From positions 62,001 to 126,000 of the forward strand of contig CAVWLJ010000014.1 of the NCBI GenBank assembly GCA_963755755.1: 64,000 bases of DNA, written 5' to 3'. Under the pieces are notes generated by a model that was not told where the DNA came from, searched no databases, and worked only from the letters and a program-made list of their open reading frames with translations. This DNA is from DATKNA01 sp963755755 (lineage in GTDB: Bacteria > Actinomycetota > Actinomycetes > Actinomycetales > Kineosporiaceae). The position numbers and the translations under genes were made by a program. Positions 9,091 to 18,497 of the stretch are shown piece by piece (the first letter of the stretch is position 1; each line of letters opens with the position of its first letter).

Positions 9091-10719
9091 CCGCCTCCGC
9101 CGTCCACGCGCCGCCGGCCCGGGACCACCGGATCCGGGCGCCGCTCGCGGCCGGCGTCGCCTCGCTGCGGCCTGCTCGTGCTCACCGCGGCGCTCGGGAC
9201 CGTCGGCGGCGGTGCCACCCGTAGGCCCCCGGACCGTCACCCCGCCCTGGAACGTCGACCTCCAGCCGTCGTCCGCGCTGGTGACGGCCCTGCTCTGGCT
9301 CGCCGCCCTGCTCGGCGCGCTCGCGGTCGCGCTCGGGCTGCGCGCCGTCGCGGCCGGCGTCCGCCCCGCTCCGCGCCGGGTCGCGGCCGCGGGGCTGATC
9401 GCGGTCGCCGTGCTCGTGGCCGTTCCGCCGCTGGGATCGGCCGATCACCTCTCCTACGTCGCCTACGGGCGGATCGCGGCCGAGGGCGGCGACCCCTACG
9501 CCGTGCCGCCGAGCGCGTGGCACGGCGGCACGGACCCGGTCGTCTCCGGCGTCCGGCCGCCCTGGCAGGACACCCCGAGCGTGTACGGGCCCGTCGCCAC
9601 CGGGGTCATGACGGCGACGGCCTGGCTCGCGGGCTCGTCGCTGCGGCTCTCGGTCTGGCTCTGGCAGCTGGTCACGGGAGCCGCGTTCCTCGCGGTGGGC
9701 CTGCTCCTCGACCGGGCGACGCGCGGCGACCCCGCGGCGCGGGCGCGTGCGGCCGTGCTGTGGACGCTGAACCCGCTGCTCCTCTGGCAGCTCGTGCTCG
9801 GCGCGCACGTCGACGTGCTCGCCGCCGCGTTCGCCGTGGGGGCGCTGGTCGCCGGCGTCCGCCGTCCGCTGCTCGCCGGGGTCCTGCTCGGCGCGGCCAC
9901 CGGGATCAAGGCCCCCTACGCGCTCGCGGCCGTCGGGTTGCTGTGGGGGCTGCGCGCGGTGCCCCGGCCGGACCGCGGTCCGCGCGGTGCTGCTCGGGCT
10001 GGCCGGCGCGCTGGTCGTCCTGGTGCCGGCGCACCTCGCCGCCGGGCCGCACGTCTTCGACCAGCTGCGGACGGCGAGCGGCTACACCTCGATCGCGTCG
10101 CCGTGGCGGGCGATCGTCAACGCGGTCGACCTCGTCGCGAAGGACCTGCTGCAGGCCCGTCGTCACCCCGCTCGCGCTCGTGCTCGGTCTCGCGCTCGGG
10201 GTCCTCGTGCTGCGGCGCCGGCTGCTCCCGGCGTCCGCGTCGGCCGGGAACGGCCCGGTGCCCGCAGAGGTCGCGGCGGTCACCGTCGCACTGTCCGCCG
10301 GGTGGGTGCTGACCGCGCCGTACGCCCTGCCGTGGTACGCCGCCATCGCCTGGGCGCCGCTCGCGCTGGTGCCCGCGACGTTCCTCGACCGGGCCCTGCT
10401 CGCGCAGCTGACGGTGCTGACCGTCGCCTACGTCCCCGGGCTCGTCACCGGCCTCTCGCCGGGGGTCGAGACGGTGACCCTCGGCCTACGTCGGTACGGA
10501 GCTCCGGTGCTGCTGGCGGCCGTCGTCGTCGCGGTCGTGCTGTGGTGCGTCCGCGCCCGGCCGTCCCGGGCGGAACCGCCCGTCGTCGGCCCGCAGGCTG
10601 ACCGCCAGCAGCAGGGGCAGCGCGAGCATCGCCGCGACCGGCGGGATCGCCGCGCCGGAGTCGTTCACGGCGAAGCCCGCGACGAGGAGCACGGCGAGCG
10701 CAGCCATCGCCGGCCGTAG
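9087..10719 (+). CDS. GT-C membrane glycosyltransferase, MptA/MptB-like (frameshifted, end uncertain)
   Basis: Polytopic membrane protein with about ten hydrophobic segments. The extracytoplasmic loop ADHLSYVAYGRIAAEGGDPY and a following PSVYGPVAT resemble polyprenol-phosphomannose-dependent alpha-1,6-mannosyltransferases that extend lipomannan cores. Overlaps the GT2 stop by 4 bp. Frame changes near 9170, 9225, 9970 and 10160. The last clear membrane segment ends near 10560; the remaining hydrophilic tail runs to 10719 antisense to the next gene, so the true stop has probably been lost to an indel near 10600. Confidence 0.7.
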
Positions 10720-12720
10720 CGCGGGGGAGCGCGCGTAGGCGACCGCGAGCGGGTCGAGATGCCAGCGGGCCGGACGCGCGAGGGCGACCCCGACGGCGAC
10801 GGCGAGGAACGGCAGCACGAGCTGGACCGGCGCGCTCGTGACGATGTCGAGGTTCTGCGCGGCCTTCCGGGAGACCACGTCCCACCCACCGCCGTCGAGC
10901 ACGGTCTGCACGAACCGGCCGAGGTGGGTGCGGCTCGCCGGGGGCCGCAGCCAGTCGCCGACGGCGACGAGCGCGAGCAGCGCCACGGTGCCGACGACCA
11001 CGGCCAGGGCGCGCCGCCACGTGATCCGGATGCCGGCGACCCGGAGCGCGAGGTAGGCGAAGGCGGGGACGAGGGCCGGCGGACCGCCGAAGTCGCTGCC
11101 GAGCCCCGGGAAGGCGTCGACGACCGTCGCGGCCAGGCCGAGGGCGGCGACGGCGACGCCGGCGGCACGCGGTCGGCCGGCGCGCAGCAGCGGGTCCGCG
11201 ACCGCGACGGCGGCGAACAGGGCCCCGGTCGCGAACAGTGCGAAGCCCGGGTTGGAGAACCCGTAGTAGCGGCCACCGACCAGCGGTTGGCCGCCGATCA
11301 GCGCCGTCAGGGAGAGATGGGAACCGGTGGCGACGTCGGCCGTGAGGACGAGTGCGGTCAGCGCCCCGGCGGCGCCGACGGTGCCGGAGAGCTCCCGCCG
11401 CCACGGCCCGAGCAGCGCGACCGCCGCGAGGGCGAGGGCGGCGACGAGCGTGGCCGCGGCCAGCCCGAGCGCCGGCATGCCGCTGCGCCACCACGGCCAG
11501 AGGTTGGCCAGGAAGGTCGCGGCGGGCACGAGCGCGAAGCCGACCGCGCCCGCGGCGACGAGCGCGTCGAGGCGTGCCGTGGCCAGCCCGGCGCGGCGAC
11601 GGCGTGCGCGCAGCACGAGGGCGGTGACGTAGCCCACGAACTGCACGACGAGGACGACGGCGAAGAAGGGCGCGACCATCGGGTCGAGGAGCTCGGCCGG
11701 TGCCGCCAGGTCCGCCAGCCGCTGCTCGCGCTGCGCCGCCGAGCTGCCGGGGCGCACGGAGGTCAAGGGTGAGCCGATGGCGCCGTCCGGGGTGGGGAGC
11801 CCGAGGGCTCCGGTGAGGGTGGGCAGCAGATCCGTGGACTGGACCAGGCCGTCCTGCCGGGTCGAGCCGCTCCTGAGCAGTCCCGTGAACCTGCCGCCGC
11901 CGGGGGAGGGGCCGCGAGCGGCGAGGAGTTGCAGCCGGGCCTGGGCGCCGGCGTCCGCGAGCGAGGCGACGACGACGGTGGCGCTCGGCGGGAGCTCGGC
12001 CAGCACGGCGCCGATCCGCTCGTCGACCGCGTGCAGCTGGGCGGCGGGGTCGGCGGAGGCGCTGCGGACGGCGCCGGCGTCGACGACGAGGACGCCGGGG
12101 TGCGTCGCCAGGGCCTGCGCGACCTGCCGGCCGAGCTCGGCGGGGTCGGCGGCGGGGTCGACCGATCCGTCCGGGCGTGCGGGGAGCCCGGGCCAGGCGG
12201 CGGCGACCCGTCCCGCGTCGTCCGCGAGGGCGATGCCGGCACCAGGACCGACGGCGGCGGTCGGCACGGACGCCGCGCCGAGGGTGGCGCCGAGCAGGCC
12301 CGGGTGGGCGTCGTCGGAGGAGGCCGCGGCGAGTTCGGTGTAGACGCCCCAGCGGGCGACGGACGCCGGTGAGCCCGGCGTCGGGGAGGCCGTGAAGGCC
12401 GGCGTCCGGCAGGGCCCGGGCTCGTCCGCCGCCCGCGCCCCGGCCGAGACCACCAGCCAGCCGTCGACCGGGCACGTGCTCGTGCGGACGCTGCGGACGG
12501 ACATCTCCGCCACGGCCCCGTCCCCGAGAAGGGTCCGCACGTGCGAGGCGGTGCTCGGCGCCGTCTCGGACCAGCGGACCCCGCCCGTCCCGATGAGGAC
12601 GACCGGACCGGGAACGCTCGTGGCCTGGGCGGACGCCGAGGGGGCGCCCAGGGTGAGCGCGGCCACGACGGCCAGTGCGGCGAGGGCGCCCCGGCGTCCG
12701 GGGCGCCACCGCAGGAGCAT
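10486..12720 (-). CDS. Membrane protein with extracytoplasmic phosphatase-like domain
   Basis: Uninterrupted 744-residue ORF. A signal sequence (residues 1-32, ending ASAQA) precedes a region of about 300 residues with alkaline-phosphatase-superfamily-like strands (GPVVLIGTGGVRW; VLVVDAGAV; QSTDLLPTLTGALG). About eleven membrane segments follow, with the loop GRYYGFSNPGFALFA. Metal ligands of the phosphatase family are not obvious, so activity is doubtful. It lies between two GT-C enzymes and faces the first tail to tail with 233 bp of antisense overlap, suggesting that one 3' end is shifted. Likely an envelope polysaccharide or lipid-handling protein; this is inference from context. Confidence 0.6.
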   Translation of the reverse strand: MLLRWRPGRRGALAALAVVAALTLGAPSASAQATSVPGPVVLIGTGGVRWSETAPSTASHVRTLLGDGAVAEMSVRSVRTSTCPVDGWLVVSAGARAADEPGPCRTPAFTASPTPGSPASVARWGVYTELAAASSDDAHPGLLGATLGAASVPTAAVGPGAGIALADDAGRVAAAWPGLPARPDGSVDPAADPAELGRQVAQALATHPGVLVVDAGAVRSASADPAAQLHAVDERIGAVLAELPPSATVVVASLADAGAQARLQLLAARGPSPGGGRFTGLLRSGSTRQDGLVQSTDLLPTLTGALGLPTPDGAIGSPLTSVRPGSSAAQREQRLADLAAPAELLDPMVAPFFAVVLVVQFVGYVTALVLRARRRRAGLATARLDALVAAGAVGFALVPAATFLANLWPWWRSGMPALGLAAATLVAALALAAVALLGPWRRELSGTVGAAGALTALVLTADVATGSHLSLTALIGGQPLVGGRYYGFSNPGFALFATGALFAAVAVADPLLRAGRPRAAGVAVAALGLAATVVDAFPGLGSDFGGPPALVPAFAYLALRVAGIRITWRRALAVVVGTVALLALVAVGDWLRPPASRTHLGRFVQTVLDGGGWDVVSRKAAQNLDIVTSAPVQLVLPFLAVAVGVALARPARWHLDPLAVAYARSPALRPAMAALAVLLVAGFAVNDSGAAIPPVAAMLALPLLLAVSLRADDGRFRPGRPGADAPQHDRDDDGRQQHRSSVPT

Positions 12721-12791
12721 CCGGCCAGGCTAGCCCGCGTCCGGTGCCGCCTCGTCCGCGGGCACAGGCCCGGAGGCAGGACAATGTCCGG

Positions 12792-14157
12792 GTGCCCGCC
12801 GCGCCCAGCCCTCCCCGGACAGCGCTCCGCCCGGCCGCCGTGCGGTCGTCCGGGGTCCGCCGCGCCGCCGCGCGCCTGGGCCGTCTCGGACCCGTCCGCT
12901 GGCTGGACGCGCATCCGCTGGGGTGGCGCCTGCTGGGGGCCGTCGTGCTGCTCGCGGCCGCGTGGCACGTCCTCAGCGCCTTCCTCGTCACCTACCCGGA
13001 CGAGATCTGGCAGGTCGACCTCCAGGTGTACCGGGAGGGTGCCTACAGCCTGGTCAACGGGCGTCAGGTCTACGACTGGCTGACCGACGCGCCGCAGTAC
13101 CTGCCGTTCACCTACCCGCCGTTCGCGGCGCTGATCGGGACGCCGCTGCTGCTCGCGCCCTTCCGGGCGGTGGGCTGGATCTGGACCGGCGTCCAGCTCG
13201 CCCTGCTCTGGTTCTGCACGGGTCTGGCCTTCCGGGCCTTCCTGGAACGTGCGGGCGCGCGCCGCGGACTGCTGCAGGGCGCCGTCGCCGCCGTGCTCGT
13301 GCAGCTGCAGCCGATGCAGGACAGCATCCGCTACGGCCAGGTCAACGCGCTGCTCGTCGCCCTGTGCCTGGCGGACGTCGTCCGTCGCCGGGAGGGGTGG
13401 TGGCCGCGAGGCTCGCTCGTCGGCCTCGCCACCGCGATCAAGCTGACGCCCGCGGTGTTCTTCGTGCACTGGATCGTGGTCCGGCGCTGGCGGGTCCTCG
13501 CCGCCTCCGTCACCACGGCGGTCGGCGCCACGGTCGTGACCGCGCTCTACGCCCCGTCGGCGAGCATGGCCTACTGGACGGACGCCCTGCTCGACCCGGG
13601 CCGGCTCGGCCCGAACGCCGACACCGCGAACCAGGCACTGCGCGGCATGCTCCTGCGCACCGGTCTGCCCGAGGGGCCGTCGCTCACGCTGACCTGGGGG
13701 GTCTGCGTGCTCGTCGTCGCCTTCGCCGGCTACGCGGTCGCCGCGCGGCTCGAACGCCTCGGCGACCCGGTCGGGGTCGTCGCCGCGATGGGGATGCTCG
13801 CGTTCCTGCTGTCGCCGGTCTCGTGGATCCACCACATGTGGTGGGGCGTCCCGGCGATCGGCGCGCTGCTCGGCGACGGACGACGCCCTGCCCGCGTCGT
13901 GGCTGCCGTCGTCGCGGGCGCGGTGCTGTTCAGCCGGCTCCCGTGGACGGGGCAGAACCTCGTGGGCGGTTCGGGCTGGCGGCACGTGCTCGGCTGGATC
14001 GATCAGCAGGCCTACTGCTGGCTGGCGCTCGGGGTGCTGGCGGCGCTGTGGTGGCTCGTCGCCCGGCCGGCCGCGGCGGCGCAGGCCGCGGAGCGCCGAG
14101 CAGGCGGAGCACGCCGAGGAGACGACGACGGCGGTGGCGTCACGACCCGCGTCGTGA
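12792..14157 (+). CDS. GT87 family glycosyltransferase (polyprenol-phosphomannose-dependent type), end uncertain
   Basis: GTG start. About 450 residues with some ten membrane helices. The first extracytoplasmic loop (DEIWQVDLQVYREGAYSL) contains the acidic residue typical of GT-C enzymes, then QYLPFTYPPFAAL, IRYGQVNALL and ATAIKLTPAVFF, all hallmarks of DUF2029/GT87 mannosyltransferases that use decaprenyl-phosphomannose. The frame does not close: it reads through a strong terminator. A TGA at 14155-14157, inside that hairpin, is one base out of frame, so a late indel probably hides the stop. Divergent from the phosphatase-like gene. Confidence 0.8.
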
Positions 14158-14170
14158 CGCCACCGCCGTC
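14127..14170. terminator. Bidirectional terminator, perfect 20-bp stem
   Basis: 14127-14146 is perfectly complementary to 14151-14170 around the tetraloop CCGC. It separates the 3' ends of the GT87 gene and the XRE-TPR regulator gene and would insulate both. Confidence 0.85.
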
Positions 14171-14177
14171 CTGGGCC

Positions 14178-15531
14178 TCAGACCTCGCTGACCGACTTGG
14201 CGGACTGTTCCGCGAGCATCGCGGAGACGACCGCTCGGGTCCTGTCCCGGATGCCGGCGGAGGTCAGCGCCGACCGCAGTGCGTGGATGGCGCGCTCGGT
14301 CTCGCCGAGGGCGATGAGACGTTCCGCGAGGTCTCGCCAGAGCAGGGCCCCGCCGCGACCCGTGGCGGTCATCTCGAGCAGGTCCGCGGAGATCGCGTAG
14401 TGCTCGAGCGCCTCGTCCCGCCGTCCGTCTGCGACGAGCGCGTCGGCGAGCGCCCGGTGCGCGAGCGCAAGCTGCTCCGAACCGGCCGCCTCGGGGAGCC
14501 GCCGGATCGCCGCGAGCGCGAGCTCCTCGGCATGCGGGACGTCGTCGTCGAGCAGCGCGACCGTCGACCGCAGCTGCTCCCACTCGACCAGGTCGAGCTC
14601 GCCGGCGAGACGCACGAGCTCGCCACGGGCCCGCTCGAGCGTCTCCTTCGCCTCGCTGATGTCCGGCTGGTCGGCCGCGAGCATGACCGCCGCGACGGAG
14701 ACCTTCAGCCGCGCGAGGTCGCGCTCGTCCCCGAGCTCGCCGAAGTGCGCGAGGGCCTTGCGGCTGAGGTAGAGGGCCTCGTCGATGCGTCCCTCGTGCT
14801 CGGCCAGCACGGAGGCGTTCCAGTACAGGGCTCCCTGACCGCCTCGACTGCCGACCTCCTCGGCGGCGTCGATCAGCTCGCGGGCCCAGCGCAACGCGTG
14901 GGACTCGTCGCCCATGTCGGCGTACGCGGACATGACGGTCGCGGCCAGCCGGTAGTACTCGTCGGTCCCCTCCAGGCCGAGGCGCCGGGACGTCTCCAGC
15001 GTTCGCTCACCGAGCGCCACCGCCTGGTGGAAGTCGCCGGTGGACTTGTAGCAGTGGCAGAGGTGGATCGCGACCCGCGGGAGCGTGGCGGAGAGGGTCC
15101 CGGCCTCGGCCCTCTCGACGAGCGGCAGCAGGAGCGAGATCGCGCCCCCGAGATCCCCCAGCCGCTCCTTCGCGCGGGCCAGGAGGAGGGTGGCCTCCAC
15201 CCGATCGGCCGCGCTGAGCTCGGCCTCCTCGCAGGAGTGTGGTCAGGCGCGCATCGGCCTCCGCCGCTCCGTCATGGCGCAGGGTCAGCTCGGCATAGGC
15301 GATCTCGAGCTGGACGCGGCGGTCGCGCTCGGACGGTTCGCCGTCCAGCAGCTCGCTGGTCGAGCAGCCGAGCTTGGCCGCCAGGAGCGCTGCGACGGCG
15401 GGGCTGGGTCGTCGGCGCCCGGATTCCAGGAGCGAGACGTAGCTCGGCGAGATGCCGTCCCCGGCCAGCTCGGTCTGAGACAGCCCAGCAGCGCGCCGGA
15501 GATCACGTAGGCGTTCGGCAAACGTTGTCAC
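14178..15531 (-). CDS. XRE-type HTH regulator with C-terminal TPR domain (one frameshift)
   Basis: About 450 residues after closing one frameshift. GTG start; residues 5-60 form an XRE helix-turn-helix (LRRAAGLSQTELAGDGISPS, then VSLLESGRRRPS). The rest is almost wholly helical with repeated TPR-like units, for example HQAVALGERTLETSRRLG, ALRWARELIDAAEEVG and EALYLSRKALAHFGELGD. XRE plus TPR is the architecture of the RRNPP peptide receptors (PlcR, PrgX, Rgg) and of some Streptomyces regulators. The frame breaks near 15230, where LTTLL-EEAELSAADRVEA is restored by removing one C from CTGCGAG. It is divergent from a 43-codon gene for a secreted peptide precursor across a 149-bp region rich in inverted repeats. 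Ligand dependence is inferred from architecture and neighbour only. Confidence 0.85.
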
Positions 15532-15625
15532 ATGCCCTCACAAGGCTGTTTCAGATGCAGATTCTGGTCAGATGAGGTACTTGCCCCGAGACAGGCTGTC
15601 CCGGGGCTCGCCAAAATGGTCCTCT

Positions 15626-15671
15626 TCTGTCACGATCGGTCTGACTTCCAGTCACAACCGTTCATGACAGA
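15626..15671. promoter_or_regulatory. Nested inverted repeats upstream of the peptide gene
   Basis: Outer arms 15626-15640 and 15657-15671 match at 13 of 15 positions as an inverted repeat. Inside them is a perfect TGACT-TCC-AGTCA (15642-15654). The element ends in the ribosome binding site of the peptide gene, so occupancy could block transcription or ribosome access. The divergent XRE-TPR protein is the obvious candidate binder. Confidence 0.55.
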
Positions 15672-15680
15672 GGAGAACTC

Positions 15681-15812
15681 ATGTCTCACGCTCGTCGCCG
15701 CGTCCTCGCCGTGCTCGCTGCCGCCACCCTCCTTGTCGGCGGTACCGCTGCGGTCACCCTCACCGAGACCGGCTCGGCTCAGGCTCAGCGTGGTACCTGC
15801 TGCTCAGGCTGA
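15681..15812 (+). CDS. Secreted peptide precursor, 43 aa; predicted mature QRGTCCSG
   Basis: ATG with a consensus AGGAGA site 5-10 nt upstream. The product has three Arg near the N-terminus (HARRR), a hydrophobic core (VLAVLAAATLLVGG) and an A-Q-A signal peptidase I site at residues 33-35, leaving the octapeptide QRGTCCSG. There is no room for any folded domain. Length, Sec signal and short C-terminal product match the pheromone precursors of RRNPP systems, and the divergent gene encodes an XRE-TPR protein. The vicinal Cys pair could form a disulfide, and N-terminal Gln could cyclise to pyroglutamate. A perfect terminator follows. Alternatives are a small bacteriocin-like or metal-binding peptide. 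The ORF is clear; function is inference. Confidence 0.7.
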   Translation: MSHARRRVLAVLAAATLLVGGTAAVTLTETGSAQAQRGTCCSG

Positions 15813-15867
15813 TACTCCCCATCCCCCTGGACGGCGTTGCAGCGCCGGCTAAGGGCTCCCCTCAGTT

Positions 15868-15909
15868 AGGGAGCGGGCAGGCGATGGCCCGTACGTCTGC
15901 CCGCTCCCT
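15868..15909 (+). terminator. Terminator downstream of the peptide gene
   Basis: AGGGAGCGGGCAG (15868-15880) pairs perfectly with 15897-15909 across a 16-nt loop, 55 bp after the peptide stop. It makes the peptide gene a monocistronic unit, a good sign that the short ORF is real. Confidence 0.75.
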
Positions 15910-15967
15910 CACTGCTGTCACAGTCCGGGGATGACCCGAGCGGATCCGCTCGGAGCAGTTCCCGTAG

Positions 15968-16012
15968 TGACTTCTGGCGAGTGTAGTCAAAGATTCCGTG
16001 ACTGGCTAGTCA
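15968..16012. promoter_or_regulatory. Repeated TGACT/AGTCA motifs downstream of the peptide gene
   Basis: TGACT at 15968 and AGTCA at 15985 form a loose pair; TGACT (15999-16003) and AGTCA (16008-16012) form a tight one with a 4-nt spacer. The half-sites are the same as in the operator candidate at 15642-15654. The rest of 15910-16069 contains no gene. Confidence 0.4.
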
Positions 16013-16069
16013 TCAACCAGTGACAACTGACAGTCGCCCGTGACGTGCATAAACAGGCTGGTCGAGGCG

Positions 16070-17128
16070 TCAGGTGCGGACGACGAGGGCCCCCGGCTCG
16101 ACCTCCGCTCTCAGGACGCGCGCCTGGCCCGCGGGGTCACCATCGAGTTGGACATGGAGAGGCTTCTCGGCGGTCACGGTGATACGTCGGCACCGGAAGT
16201 GCTCGACGACGGGATGACCCCAGCGGCTCTTGGTGAGCACGGCGCCGGTGACCGCGAACCACCCCACGACGCCACGCGGAGCGACGACGACGACGTCCAG
16301 CCACCCGTCGTCGATCTTCGCCTCCGGCATGAGCCGGACACCGCCGGTCAGCTCGCCGCAGTTGCCCACGATCACGCTGCGCAGCCGCCGCCGCACGGGT
16401 TCCTCGCCGTCCAGACTCAGCAGCACCTTCGTCTGGCGCCCGCGCAGGTTGCGCGCGCCGGCCACGACGTAGGCCCACCAGCCGACCCGTTCCTTGAGCC
16501 GGTGCTCCACCGAGGCCATGACCTCGGCGTCGAACCCGAGACCGGCCATGACGAGGAAGGTCTCCGCGCGCGGCTGCTGGTCCTCCCCGGAGACGTCGAC
16601 CTCGACGCGTCCGACGTCGATCGCGCGGTCGATCCCGGCGAGAGCGACGCTGAGGGCGGCGTCCAGATCGGCGAACGGCACGGCGAGATTGCGTGCGAGC
16701 AGGTTCCCGGTGCCTGCGGGGAGCAGACCGAGCGGGACCTGCGTCCCGATCAGCGCGGTCGCGACCGCACGCACCGTCCCGTCCCCGCCGTACGCCAGCA
16801 CGGCGTGGGCCCCGGCGCGGAGCGCGACGCGTCCCTGGCCGAACCCCGTGTCGTCGGGTGTCGTCTCCAGCCAGACCGGCCGCGCCCAACCGAGCTCGAC
16901 GCTCCGCTCCTCGAGCCAGCTGATCTCGCCCTCGATGTCACGGATCTTGGTGGGGTTGGCCACGACGACCGCCCACGGCGGCTCGGCGCCCTCGGCCGCC
17001 ACCGGTACGACAGCGGCCACGCCCTGCCGCCCTCGACGCCGAGGTCGCCAGGAGCGCACGCCGACGGCCACGACACCCACCGCCGCCGCGACGGCGACGA
17101 CGTGCACGGGGTCGACCGCGGTGGTCAT
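16070..17128 (-). CDS. Diacylglycerol kinase family lipid kinase
   Basis: Intact 352 residues. N-terminal membrane segment (residues 8-24), then the catalytic domain with YGGDGTVRA near residue 113, the nucleotide-binding GGDGT motif, followed by PLGLLPAGTGNLLARNL, a second family signature. Such enzymes phosphorylate diacylglycerol, sphingosine-like lipids or lipid precursors. The N-terminal helix would place it at the membrane. Divergent from serS by 86 bp. The lipid substrate cannot be read from the sequence. Confidence 0.85.
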   Translation of the reverse strand: MTTAVDPVHVVAVAAAVGVVAVGVRSWRPRRRGRQGVAAVVPVAAEGAEPPWAVVVANPTKIRDIEGEISWLEERSVELGWARPVWLETTPDDTGFGQGRVALRAGAHAVLAYGGDGTVRAVATALIGTQVPLGLLPAGTGNLLARNLAVPFADLDAALSVALAGIDRAIDVGRVEVDVSGEDQQPRAETFLVMAGLGFDAEVMASVEHRLKERVGWWAYVVAGARNLRGRQTKVLLSLDGEEPVRRRLRSVIVGNCGELTGGVRLMPEAKIDDGWLDVVVVAPRGVVGWFAVTGAVLTKSRWGHPVVEHFRCRRITVTAEKPLHVQLDGDPAGQARVLRAEVEPGALVVRT

Positions 17129-17214
17129 GAACGCACGGTAACCGGTCCGGCCGGCGGAAGGCCCCTAGCAGGTGTCCGGGCGTGCACGCCAGAGCCATCG
17201 ACTAGTCTCAGAAC

Positions 17215-18497
17215 GTGATCGACCTGCGCCACCTCCGTGAGGATCCGGACGCCGTCCGCGCCAGCCAGCGCGCCCGGGGAGCCGACGAGGGCCTGGTCGA
17301 CACCGTGCTCGCGGCCGACGAGCGGCGGCGCGCGACGCTCGCCGAGTTCGAGCGCGCGCGCGCAGAGCAGAAGGCCCTCGGCAAGCAGGTCGCGAGTGCC
17401 AAGGGCGAGGAGCGGCACGGTTTGCTGGCGCACGCGCGCGAGCTCGCCGACCGCGTCAAGGCCCTGCAGGGCGAGGTGGACGCCGCGGGCGACGAGTTCC
17501 AGTCCGCCGTGCGCCGGATCGACAACGTCGTCGAGCCGGGGACGCCGCCCGGCGGGGAGCAGGACTACGTGGTCCTGCGCGAGGTCGGCACCCCGCGCGA
17601 CTTCGCCGCCGAGGGGTTCGAGCCGCTGGACCACCTCGCGCTCGGCGAACGGCTCCGGGCCATCGACACCGACCGCGGCGCCAAGGTCTCCGGCGCCCGC
17701 TTCTACTTCCTCACCGGCGTGGGCGCCCGGCTGGAGCTCGCCCTGCTCGAGCTGCGCCATGGACAAGGCCGTCGCCGCCGGGTTCACGCCGATGATCACT
17801 CCGACCCTGGTGAAGCCGCGAGATCATGGCGGGCACCGGCTTCCTCGGCGCGCACGCCGACGAGGTCTACCACCTGGCGACCGACGACCTCTATCTCGTC
17901 GGCACCAGCGAGGTGGCGCTCGCCGGCTACCACGCCGGCGAGGTCCTCGACCTCTCGGCCGGGCCGCTGCGCTACGCCGGCTGGTCCGCGTGCTACCGCC
18001 GCGAGGCCGGCTCCTACGGCAAGGACACCCGCGGCATCATCCGCGTCCACCAGTTCCACAAGGTGGAGATGTTCGTCTGGTGCCGGATCGAGGACGCCGC
18101 CGGCGAGCACCGGCGCCTGCTGGCGTGGGAGCAGGAGATGCTGGACGCCGTCGAGCTGCCGTACCGGGTCATCGACGTCGCCGCCGGTGACCTCGGCTCG
18201 AGCGCCGCCCGCAAGTTCGACTGCGAGGCGTGGCTGCCGACGCAGAGCCGCTGGCTCGAGCTCACCTCGACGTCCAACTGCACCACCTACCAGGCCCGTC
18301 GACTCGACGTGCGGGAGCGCAACCCGCACGCCTCGGAGGGCGGCAACCGGGCGGTCGCCACCCTCAACGGCACGCTCGCCACGACGCGCTGGATCGTCGC
18401 GCTGCTCGAGAACCACCAGCTCCCCGACGGATCCGTCCGCGTCCCGCAGGCCCTGCAGCCCTATCTCGGGGGTCTCGACCTGCTCAAGGCGCCGTGA
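17215..18497 (+). CDS. serS: Seryl-tRNA synthetase (two frameshifts)
   Basis: Class II aminoacyl-tRNA synthetase charging tRNA-Ser. Starts MIDLRHLREDPDAVRASQRA with the GTG at 17215, followed by the long antiparallel coiled-coil arm (about residues 30-110) that grips the tRNA. Motif 2 is seen in YRREAGSYGKDTRGIIRVHQ, and motif 3 in the VATLNGTLATTR region. About 427 residues rebuilt, normal length. Both frame changes (near 17757 and 17820) are a single extra C between two G: LLEL-AMDKAVA and LVKP-EIMAGTGF. An essential gene should not be dead, so these are strong evidence for sequence error. Confidence 0.95.

Noticed and set aside
12675..15575. 966-codon frame suggesting a GT87 fusion to a long C-terminal domain
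   Set aside because: After about residue 460 the frame runs through a perfect terminator and antisense to the XRE-TPR gene; the product there has no plausible domain. An indel hiding the GT87 stop explains it.
15681..15812. Reading the 43-aa gene as a lanthipeptide or lasso precursor
   Set aside because: No modification enzyme or transporter gene adjoins, and a clear Sec signal with A-x-A cleavage is present, which RiPP leaders lack.
15532..15852. 106-codon plus-strand frame overlapping the peptide gene
   Set aside because: Different frame from the well-supported 43-codon ORF; no ribosome site and no signal peptide.
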